From contig NC_049988.1 of assembly GCF_000003815.2 (NCBI RefSeq), forward strand, positions 18,671,598 through 18,735,597: a stretch of DNA of 64,000 nucleotides, read 5' to 3'. Below are positions 48,901-60,900 of this stretch, one piece after another. Below the pieces are notes generated by a model. The model was given only the letters and a program-made list of their open reading frames with translations. It was not told the DNA's origin and ran no database searches. The translations under genes and the position numbers were made by a program. The first letter of the stretch is position 1. Every line of letters starts with the position of its first letter. This stretch comes from Branchiostoma floridae (lineage: Eukaryota; Chordata; Leptocardii; Amphioxiformes; Branchiostomatidae).

Positions 48901-51900
48901 TCACCGTTTTCTTACGTTTGCGTGGAAGAACAAGTTTTTCTCGTTCGTTTGTTTACCGTTTGGCGTTTCGAGCGCCCCACTTGTGTTTACGAAGCTTCTT
49001 AAGGTGGTGGTTTCGCACTTAAGACGTAGAGGCATCAGGTTGATTATTTATTTAGATGATATGCTGATTTTTGCAGACAGTAGTGATCGATGTAGGCAAG
49101 ATGCCATCACAGCGACAGACTTCATTGCCCATGTTGGGTTTGTCACAAATTTGGGTAAGTCTGTCCTGGAGCCAACTCAGTGTATTACCTTTCTTGGTTC
49201 AGGGTTAAACTCTTTGAGTATGTGTCTGTTTCTCCCTGGTGTCAAACTACAGGAGTTGAGCCAGTTAGCTGGCGAAGTACTAGAGAGAGAGTGCCTGTCA
49301 GCACGGCAGTTAGCAAGTGTCATCGGGAAGTTCCAAGCAGCCACAGTGTCCGTACTGCTCGGTCCTCTGCATCTTCGACATTTGCAACTTCTCCTCATCT
49401 CATGTCTACGACAATCCGGCGGTTTTTGGCAAACTCCCGTTCGACTAACCGAGTCAGCACGTCAGGACCTTATCTGGTGGAGGGACGAGCTACGCCTTCA
49501 CAATTATCGTCCGATTCACTGTCCGGAAGAAAACGTAGTGATCGAAACCGACGCCTCTCTCGATGGCTGGGGAGCATTCGCAAATGGCGTGAGCACAGGC
49601 GGGCGTTGGTCGCGCGCAGAACGCGGACAGCACATAAATCAGTTGGAAATGCTGGCAGTCTTTCTGGCACTGAAGGCCTTTTGCAAGGACAGGGCGAACT
49701 GTACAGTACGAGTCAAATCGGACAACTCAACCGTAGTTTCGTACATCAACCGCCGAGGCGGCACAAGGTCGCCAGCCCTTTCAAATCTGGCTCTAAGCCT
49801 GTGGGATTACTGCGTGGAGAGAAGCATCCTGTTGTCAGCCGATCACGTGGCGGGTGTAACCAACGTAAGAGCGGACTTCAGGTCCAGACACTTCGCTCGC
49901 ACAACAGAGTGGTCACTCTGCCCACAAGTGTTTCAGGCCATACAGAAGATGTGTCCCAGTCTGCGCAGAGCGGGAGCGGTAGATCTCTTCGCATCCCGAC
50001 TCAACAGGAAACTACCCAAGTTTGTGTCTTGGGAGCCAGACCCAGAGAGTCTGGGGACGAATGCGTTCACGATGAACTGGAACCAGTGGGAAGCTCTGTA
50101 TGCCTTTCCCCCATTCAAGATCATCGAGAGGGTCTTGAGGAAGGTCCGCCAGGACCAAGTAACAGTGCACTTTGTGGCACCGATTTGGGACACAGCGGCA
50201 TGGTATCCACTGATACTAGAAATGTCCGTGAGAAAACCAGTACGGCTGCCTCGGTACCCGTCGCTTCTCACACAACCAGGAGACGGAAGTCTGCACCCGC
50301 TGAGCAGCACATTGCGTATGGCCATGTGGACTGTCTCCGGCGTCAGTTCCGAGAGTTCGACATTTCGGAAGGAGTTACAGAGATCCTCCTCGCCTCCTGG
50401 CGTCCTAAGACCAGAGGACTCTATGCGTCAGCGTGGAGGAAATGGGCTCGCTGGAGCCGTTCTCGGGGTTTGGATCCCGTTTATGCACCTCTGAGTAAGG
50501 TACTGGATTTTCTTCATCATTTGTTTTCTACGGGTTTCCAATATAGAACACTCAATGTTTATAGATCTGCAATATCTTCCACTCATGTCAATGTAGAGGG
50601 AAAACCAGTAGGAGCACACTCCCTTGTCTCCCGGTTTATGAAGGGAGTGTTTGAGCTTAGACCGCCCATGCCCAAGCATATTGCTATTTGGGATGTCTCT
50701 GTTGTTCTGAAGTTCCTCAGACAGTGGTCTCCTGCGAAGTGCCTGAGTTTGAAGCAGCTCACCTTCAAGGTTGCTATGCTAGTGGCGCTAGTGTCGGCTG
50801 GTCGGGAACAATCGCTAGCTCTGCTCAGTACAAGTCACATGTCTTCGTCTAAAGAGGGGATTTTGTTTGTTATTGATAAGGTCACAAAAACGTCACGTCC
50901 AGACAAACCTTCACATTCTTTGTGGGTGGCGAAGTTTGACAACAAAGTGTTGTGTCCGGTCACTTATCTGCGGGCATACTTAGAGAGAACTGCTAGGTTT
51001 CGCTCCTCGTCTGACTCTCGGGTGTTTCGGGGGTTAGTCAAGCCTCATAAGGCGGTTGGATCTTCCACTATTGCCCGTTGGCTTAAGCAAATGTTGTCTG
51101 AAGCAGGTATCAAAGAGTACTCAGGCCATTCAGTCAGAAGCGCTTCAGCTTCAGCTGCCTTCAAGGCTGGCGTTTCTGTTAAGGATATTTTGAAGGCGGC
51201 AAATTGGGCCAATGCTACTACATTCGAGAGGTTCTATAATAAACCTTCTAACTCTTCTAGTTTCCACTTTGGTTGTTCAGTGCTGGCCTCGGCTTCAAAG
51301 TCATGCTAATTAAGGACCATGGCTGATATGGACGAAGACAAATACAAATTGGAACAAACTTACGTGTCAGGACAATTGTAGTTGTCAGTCGTCCTTTGAT
51401 GCCATGATCCTTCCCGCCCTAGTATCTTGCTAGGGTTCGCTTTTAGTTTCCCACCCTAAGTTTTCGGCCAGCACTGTTGCTACTAAAAAACTGACGTCAT
51501 CACTCACGGGAACACAGGAAGTGGGAGGAGCCTCCTTTCACTTCCGACTGTTTACTTCGAAAGAGCTTGGAGAGCATGCCGCGCACAAGCGACATGCTAA
51601 TTAAGGACCATGGCTTCAATGGACGACAGACAACTACAATTGTCCTGACACGTAAGTTTGTCCAATTTGTATTTGTGTTCTTTGCTTCTGTGTTGCTTCT
51701 TTGCTGAGTTCTTATCTGTCGCTCTTGTTTTTTTACACCTTCTTGTCTGTCTCTTTGTTTCTTCTCCTGTCCAGTCCCCAACAAAGACAGTCAGGCAACA
51801 GGACGATGCTACTTTTCAGGTCACAGTCTTAAGTTTCACATAAAGCAACTACAAGAATGCTTTAAGTGTTACAAAGCTTGCCTGTTTGCATGCAGTTTAC

Positions 51901-54900
51901 TAGCAATTCCTTCAGTTGTTTAGCAAACATCCAACTTCAACAGATCACAGTCCTGTACTAATGACCACCTCTGCATAACTTGGACATTGTGGTGCTCCTT
52001 TGTTGATTCCTTTCCCAAGCATTCATTTCAAGACTCCTGTTGGCAACTCTAACATGTATGCAGTGACCATTGTCATCAAGCCCCTTCATGAGTTATTATG
52101 ATAGACAAGTCTGCCTTTGCATGTTTAACTTTTTTGCATACTTAATCTACATTACATTTATTGCACTCAAAGGACATAGATACATGTAGATTGATAAATT
52201 GTTTGATTTTGTTCATTAGTTTGCAACCCAGGACTTTGATCCATTTTGAAAAAAGGCTTTACCTATATTTAGTAAGTGACTAAGAAGGCCAGGGATTAAT
52301 TAGAAGTGACCTAGATACAGACACATAGGTCAGAATATGTGAGTGAGTGAGTCAACAGTTCCTTTGTAAAAATGTATGTTTGTGTGTGTGTGTGTGTTTC
52401 CCTTTATAGTTGCCCTTATTTATTTTTGTGTTGTACTGTCCTTTTAGTTTTCTATCAAAGCTGAATCATAAAAAAAGTCAAATATTTTTCAAAATGATGG
52501 CATTTACTTAGAGTAATTAAGATAAAATATTTCCTAAATCAAGTTTTTTTTCCAGTGCCTGAACAAAAAATACACATTATTATATGACTTCAAACATGTG
52601 ATAAATATAGTCTGCCCTGATGATATGCAAAACTGTTGAAATAATCCTGTAACTCCCATGGCATAAATGATAAAAGATAAAGACACACTGCCTTCATTTA
52701 GTTACATTGTAATTTATCTAGATTACACGGCCATCGCAGAAGTTGTAATCTTGTTCCCATAAGATTACTACTAATAGCGCTGCGTGTGTATCGTGTTCGG
52801 GATCTTTCCTGAGAATTTGTCATGGTTTTCCTGTCTGGGAACGATGCCAATATGAAGGAGAAAGTCATTTCATGTCATTTCAGATTTATTTTTGGTAGTG
52901 TGAGTGAGTCTCTACCAGACTGACTACACTGGCTGTTATAGGGAGAATCATAAGTTTGCCTGGGAAGTTTTGCTACAAGAGGATTTGAATGGCCAGGAAA
53001 CGTATACCTTAGCGTGGACTGACTCCCCTGGCCAGTTTCCTGATTTTGTGCTGAATCCTACAATCCCCATACCCCTGTAGTTGTACTGGCTGTTACAGGC
53101 AGAATAGTTTGCCAGAGGAGTTTTGCTACTACAGGGTTTAGGCAGCTGGTAAACATTAATCTTAGCCTGAACTTCACTCCTCTGGCCAATTTCCCAATTT
53201 TTTTACCAAATTCTACTATCCTCGCACCCCATAGGAAGGCCTGGTGGAGGCTAATTTCACACAGTTGGCCCATATCAATGGACAACAAAAATATGAAAAC
53301 ATACAAGACAAGAATGCAAATACAGATACATGTGCATTAAAATGTTGGCCAGGCCTAGGGTGTTTGAAAGGTATGGTTGATGTAATGTCTCCAGAATGTG
53401 CAGTGATTGAAGGCATCTGAATGGAATAACAAGATGATGATGTTATTTTCAGAGGTGGCGATGCGCTGTACAAATGCATGTGTTATATGTAGTTTTCGTC
53501 TCCTAGCTTCAAAGGAGTCTATTCCATATCAAACTAATATTTGGCTAGCACTCACACTCATGACTGATCAGAATCCTGAAGGCGTTGTTTGTGAAAGTAT
53601 GTTTTGTGTGAGAGATACAAAACTATCATATCTACAACAGTCACTTTATAGTCCCCATTATGCAACACATGGTACATGCAAAGTCAGTAGCAACCTCACA
53701 GTTGAGATCTTGGTGTTAACGGACTGATCATGTTGAAAGCCATATCAAACAATAGAACCCCCTATTCTATTTCGAACACCAACGTCAAAAACAGCCCTAG
53801 TTGCAGCGCACTTGCAAGAGATTTGTGCATATCTGTGTATAGTTAACATTCTAAAACAAAATGTACTTCATTTTCTACGTAACGTTTCTTACAAAATGCA
53901 CATATGTATTAGGTGCATGTATGTGCATGGAAACATAATATGTGTGTTTTACATTCAGAGCAGCCGACCTCTCAGCCCCACTTCCGCCTGATCACAGGTA
54001 GCATCATAAGAGCCTCCCATTTTATCTCATCTTCTCTCTGAGCCCCTGAAAGTGCTCCGTTGATGCATCTAAAGCTCACAGTATGCCTCAGGCAGTCCTG
54101 TGATCAGGCTTTTAGCTAGGATTTTATCATAGGGTGTCCAAATGTCTTGGTGAGTCACAGGAAGTGATATACAATGTAGACGCAACTACTCTAGGGAGTT
54201 TTGGGGGCATACACCTTACGCGGTGCAGAGTTTTCGAGGATTTTAAGTTAAAATGGTGCATTGTAAGGTATCCTGAGGGGCAAAATTACTGCCAGAGAGG
54301 TCACAGTAGAAGACTGGGACCACAAATGACCTAGGTGTTGTAGCATCCCTGGTCAAACCCGAATTTCATGCTTTCCAGAGGATCTGCTCCCCAGTGTAAG
54401 GGCGTCTAGTGCATCCAATTTCTTGTTATTTTAAGAAAAGTGCATCTAAATGACACCTTGGCGCATGCTTGGCTAAAAGCCTGTCGTGCAGTCCTGCCAT
54501 CCTTGTGATGCTGTCAGCATGATAAGTGTTGGCTGTGTAGGACTTGGTTCACATGTGCTTTTGAAGCCAGCAAAATGGTTGTCATAGGCCATGTCACTTT
54601 GTTGGCTCTTGGATTTGCAAAAAATGCACTGACATGCACGGTGCTAGAGCATGAAACTATGCTTTGTCTGTCAATGTACTTGTTGAAAAGCTAAGCTAGA
54701 TGGAAATTTCCTGGGTACATTGTGTGTCTGTGTGTGTTTGTGTTTCCAGATTTTTGTAGTCAGCATAACTCAAGAACCTTTTGATCAGTTATAATGATAT
54801 TTGGTATGTGGGTAAGTGTTGGGAAGACCAAGCCTTGACCTTCAAGGTCAAGATCAATTATGGCCCCCCAAGTGACCTTGGTACTGCAGCAGAACTTCTG

Positions 54901-57900
54901 TTTTTTCTATCTTTTGACCTAGACATGCAATGGCCTAGATTTTAAGGAAGTAGGTAGTGCACATTTATTTCTTTCTTTACTTCAGGTATTAAAAAAAACA
55001 TATAGCTTACAAAAGGACACCTTGAACCTTGAAAAAGGACACACATACATACATAAACACCTAGCTGCACAGCAGACCATAACAATTGTAGAAATACAAG
55101 TTACTGTAGTACATATCAGAGGTCAACAAGTGTTTGATGATAGTTATTGGAGGTGAGTAATTTGTAGGAAAGAATATTCAATAACATATCATTCTTCGCC
55201 TTGATTCAAATGTGTCAGTCGAGTGTTAAACAAACATTATACTGGCACTACACTGTAAAGGCAGATTCATAATAAATCGCGAGACAGATATTGTATGCAA
55301 CCCAACATTTAGAAAGGACATCATCGATGACATTTGCATAATCAGAATATTTTGTTGTTTTTCAGATCAAGGATTCCTGTTTTGTGAACGAGGCATTCCT
55401 GACAGTCATCAAGTGTGGGGATGAGATCGGGGAGCTGGAGGCTGTTATGGAGAGGGTGGACGCAGAGATCGCCAAAACCAGAGCAAGGGACACAAGTGGA
55501 GATGGTACATAGTATTTCCTGTGTGTCTGTTTGTGTGGGGGGGTAGAGTGGCAAATTCCTTGCTACTGCAGCAGTACTTTCTTTGTCCTGGACAGGCTGT
55601 GGTTTGAATTGTTTGATGGCAGATAATAGAAACATGAAAGGGAAGCCGAAGATAGAACAAATTGGGCATGGATTGCTGGCTGTCGTGGAGCCCCTTCAAC
55701 TATTGCGGTCAAAACCAGTGAGTGAGTGGGTGAGATCATGGAAAAGTGGTACAGGTTTCGTCTTCTTAGTTGTATGCTTCACTCTCATGCTGCCATGTAC
55801 CGTCTTAGAAAATTTCTGCTAAGTGCCTGGAAGTGGTCAATGGCCTTGCACTGAGCAAACTCTAAAAAATACAGTAATGCACACTTCAGATATCTTGATA
55901 TTCAAGACATTCTTGAGATTCGGCCTGGATAACACAGTTTTTTTTCATTGGCAGTCTAAGGGTCGCCGGTAGAATTACAAGAATTATGACAGTTGAAGTC
56001 ATCTCTGAAACAGTCATTGAAAGACTATTGACAACATAAATGGTATATTTTCAGGGAAGCACTTTATCTTCTTGGTTTACTTTTATTCAGAGTATCCCCT
56101 GTGGCTCAAATGTTAGTTGAATTATTTTGTTTCTTCCATTACAGACTCCGATACCAAACAGCAGCTGAACAGCCTAATGTTTGTAAAACAGCTGTGTGAG
56201 AGAAGGGTACAACAGCTGTACAGCGGGGACACTGACTCTCCTCCAGTGGTGAGTACAGCCATTAAAATGCTTCAATCTTTTTTTTTGTGTCCTTGTCTCG
56301 GGGATCCCTTCAGTAGTGTAATGAAATACTGGATGCTATTGACCAAATGGCCAATAAACTGGTAGATGTACCCACTAACTGAGTAGTAACAGCTCAGACA
56401 AGAACAAGAAATAGTCATGCCTTCAAGTACTTAAGTTTTCAACCAACGATAGGTGTGTTCAAATACTCGTTCTTTCATAGAACTGTTCCTGAGTGGATTT
56501 TGTTGCCATCAAGTACAGTAGACGCATCCTCACTAGATAGCTATCAACAATTGTACTCAGATGTGCAAAGGTTAGGTGTGACCGGTCGATTGGTTTAATA
56601 TGACCAGCTGCTGCCGCGCCGTGCCGCGTGTCTGTAAAGCTGGTGTATTGCACGGAAGGCTGGTTATACTGGCTATATCTATACGGATACAGAAGCTGGT
56701 GTGTTATGCCAAAGGGCAGTCATACATGCTATACAGATACAGATACAGAAGCTGATGTGTTACACTGGTGGTTATACCAGCTGTACAGATTCAGAAGCTG
56801 GTGTGTTACACTGAAGGGGGGTTATACTGGCTATATATCTATACAAATACAGATAACTATGTTCTGGTAAGTTGAGTTTGTCGTACTGACCATTTGACTG
56901 TTTCCATCCTTACAGGATACGGACGAGATCGGGGGAATTCGGGAGGGCTGGCTGTACCAGTTACCACTAGATGTTGCATTAATTAACAACGTAGCCTTGT
57001 CATATTTCATAGGTAAGAATGGTATCAAGTAAATTTTACCACATATCTTTTGTTTTTAATAACCTGTAAATGGCCTTAAAGTGTAGGACACACCAGGTTT
57101 GTGCAGTGAATGCCTTTCCCAAGAACACAACACAGGGGCCTGCAAGGGATTCAAACCCAGAACCTTTTGATTCTAAGTCATCAACCGTATCCACAACACA
57201 CACTTCACAGCCTTCATGCCTTTCCCAAGAGCACAACAGGGGCTGCTAGGGAGCCTTTTGATTCTAAATCAACAACTGTATCACAAAACCTTCATGAACT
57301 TACTGTTGAAGAATGGTGCTGTCCAAGGTGCTGAATTGTTGTGCTGGTTACTTTGCTGTCTTCACCGTACTGAACTGCTAAAGGCCATTTTTCACAGCTC
57401 TTAAAATATGATTTGTTTTAACTTGTTAAGATCAGCAATATTGCTTTCATATTTTTAGAATAATTGTCATTTTGCTACAGTTAATAGTTATTTCATGAGT
57501 ACTGGGGAAAGTCTCACCCTGGTTACCATAGTCTAAAGGAATGAATGTACATTTGGTGAATGTATGTTTGCAATAAGATTCAAATTTTCCTTGAAGCCCT
57601 CTGTTTTCATTAATAAACAACAATTATTGTTACTTCCTGAACTTTTGTAGTATAGTATGTAAGAACCAAGAAAGTGAAGGTATGTACGGTATGTTGTCTT
57701 CAACCCATTGGACAAGAGAAGTCTTTCTAACTCTTCTTCTTTCTCTACAGATTTTCTAACAGCGAGTGGTCGCCAAGGTTACGTGTTCTTCTGGCTGACG
57801 GTTGAGGGTTTCCGAGTTTCAGCGACAATGCAGATTCAGAACAACACGAGGGGACCGGACTACGAGATGCTCAGGGCAGCTGCACTCAACATTTACGAGC

Positions 57901-60900
57901 AGTATCTGTCAGAAAAGGTAGGTAGAATGGATCATACTGATATTGGAGTTCTTTTACACAACCAGTGAAGTCTATATATGGCCGATGTCAATGGTACTTT
58001 TGCGGCAAGAACACAAACCCAAATTCCAGCTCTGAGGAAGAAATGCAGGTGAGAGTCTGTTGGTTGTTTAAAAGAAAACTCCAATATCCTGTGTTCTACT
58101 AACCTGACAAGATTATTTTCAGACATGAATCATACCACCAATGCCAGGGATTGATTCCCGGTGTGGGAACCATTGAAATACGAGGTAAATAGAAACAGTC
58201 CCCTGGCTCCCGGGATTGAAACCTGAGCCTGCTAGCTTACATTGTACTAACCCAAAACCATAACTGTTATGCCAAAAGGTCCGGACCAGTTGGACTGGTA
58301 AGCTGGTGGCGTTTGAACTCTTACAAAAGAATCAAGAATGTTTTTAATAATGTTTTTTCTATCATTTCAGGCGTCCCCAAGAGTGAAGCTGGAGGACAGT
58401 CTAGTCAAGTCCATCTACAACACAATAATCAAGGACACACCGTCAGCAGGGATATTTGACGAGGCTCAGAGAAGGGTACGGTCGAAAGCTTGTTTCTCAG
58501 TATTTCTATTAAAAACCGAATGTAAAATTTGAAGGAACTATGTTGTTGATATTCTGTCATTTTATGCCAATCCTGAAAAAGTCCATACTAACTGATATAG
58601 AATGTTCTTAACAATTACTACAATGTGGTAATTGTATGAAGCTTTTAGGAATAAAGATTTAACTTTGCATGACTAATACTTAGTAAAGTTAGGACGACAT
58701 TTTCGGTATTGATTCATGGTTATTTACCAGCACAGGTGAATTTTCATCGTAAAATTAAGCTGTATTTTCTTGTTTTTATTCTTCTTACCACTACTTTTTT
58801 AAAAGTGCAGGCATGGCTTCATTGCTGTAATAACATCCCAAGAACTCCAGTGTCACTGACAAAAGATAACGGATGTTATCTGAAACCTCTTGCCATTTCC
58901 AAAGTCATATCTAGTCGCTTGATTAATTGCTAATTGGCATTTCCAATGTTGACTCTTTGTTCTGTTTAGGTATTCACAATTCTGCAAGAGGACAAGTTTT
59001 ACCCTGCTTTCAAGCGATCGCCTGCCTACGTGAAGCTTTTGGCAGAGCTTGAACTTCTCAAGGACCCAGAGGTTGGGCCAGACCCGGAGGAGGGCATCGA
59101 AGGTAAATATTCGCAACACTAACAAACAAACAAACAGCTTTATGTATTGAAAGCTTCATACTTGGGATATCAAAGGACACAGAGGTTGGGCCAGACCCGG
59201 AGAAGGGCATTGAAGGTACATGAGCAAACAAACAAACAAAAATGAGACCTTTAGTTTGCATATTGAAATTTGCATATTTGGGACATCAAAGTCATTGGTG
59301 TCCTGAAGGAAATTTGCATATTTAAATTTGCATATTTGAGACAACTCATGGCAGAAGTTACATGTAGGCCAGACAGAGAAAGAGATCAAAGACAACAAAC
59401 AAACAAACAAACATATACACCATACATACTAGTAGCAAAGTGATTATTGTAAACAAACCATCAAGATGACAGACATATACATGTATACATATAGCCTTAC
59501 GCCTTACTGGCATATTTGGGACATTCCAGACACAAACTTTGCATATGCCATGCAACCATTAGTGATGCATTCATCATGATGTTCTAAACTTTGTTAATAG
59601 CTGGGCATGTGGAATAAATTGCATACACACTCCATGCATGGTTGTCACATTTATTTGCATGCGATGATTCATTTTTTTGTTGCCTCTGTTACAATTTTTT
59701 TTTTTGTATTTTACTAACTGAAAGGCACTTACAATGATTTGCATTGTTTTTGCATTTGCTGATCTGCGTGCTGCAATTCTTTCAACTCCAACACTAGCCA
59801 AAAATAGTAAGTCATGACGTTTGCCATAACTTACTCTGCCAATCCACAACTCAATTGCTAACATCGCACAATTCTTTTAATCATATTCCCCTCTGCACTA
59901 ATGATCTGATCTATTCTAGTCTCAATCATACCACAAAATGAAGACTGTGTGTATGTGATTTGTCCTGTGATTCCTCTTCCCAGTTTTTGTTACAGTATGA
60001 AATACTATATTTCTTTTTAGCCTTCCAGAACCCAAGCTGAACTAATAATGCTACTTTTACAACAGTATACTAGACTAAGTGTATATATCTTCCTTTTGAA
60101 CAATATAGTTTGCACCTTAAGAACAATAATTATGTACATTGTCCTATTGTAAAAAAAAACATGGCCATTTGAGAGTCTGCATATAGTTGTATGTGTAATA
60201 CATGGAGATATGAGCCACAAAATGCAGAGTGTATTAAAGAAGAAATATGTAATGAAATACTGAAATATGTTTACACACATAGGTAAATCTGTAGGAAGCT
60301 TCCTTCATTTCTTGGAGGATAAGAATTATGTACTACAACAGTGTATGAAGTTGAGCTTAGTTCAATAGATAGAATGACCCATGAACGAACCTTTATTACT
60401 AGTATTTGTGCAGCTGTGTTTGTGTATATAGAGACACCCTTGCCTCTTTGCTTATGTAAAAGGATTAACTGACCATGAACTCAAACAAAAAGTTGAAAGA
60501 TCAGAAGGGCATGAAGAGAGTCGGAACTTGGGTTAGATAAGGCTAGGGATTGGCTCTCTAAGCCGTGTCAAGCCAAAAACATCAGGAAAAGTGTAAGCTG
60601 ACACTACCAACATTGATGAACTTCCAAGTTTTCAAGTGTTTTTTCAGTACACAACAGTCCTGCAATTTAAAGAAAACAAGGTTTTGGAGTTAGCATTAAA
60701 AGATATAAAAAATTTCCAACACATTACAAAAATAACAGACTCCTATGGCCAGGTGGTCCTTATGTAGAGGTGGTCACTTGTACAGGTTTTACTGTATATC
60801 AATGGCCAGGTGGTCCTTATGTAGAGGTGGTCAATTGTACAGGTTTGACTGTATATCAATGGCCAGGTGGTCCTTTTGTAGAGATAGTCACTTGGATCTG

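Larger units (their letters stand above)
46761..51676 (+). mobile_element. Complete DIRS-type tyrosine-recombinase retrotransposon
   Basis: It has the full DIRS layout: 129-bp inverted terminal repeats, a gag-like ORF, an RT/RNase H/methyltransferase-like ORF, a tyrosine recombinase ORF, and an internal complementary region. That region (51303-51412) is the inverse of the right and left ends joined head to tail, as needed to template the circular intermediate. No target duplication is expected and none is seen; the word ttgt occurs at both ends. It is inserted in intron 9 of SNX13 in the sense direction. A single frameshift in the RT ORF is the only clear lesion. Confidence 0.95.

Noticed and set aside
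49933-50325. Minus-strand 130-codon frame inside the DIRS ORF2
   Set aside because: It is antisense to the methyltransferase-like region, which has clear family resemblance on the + strand.
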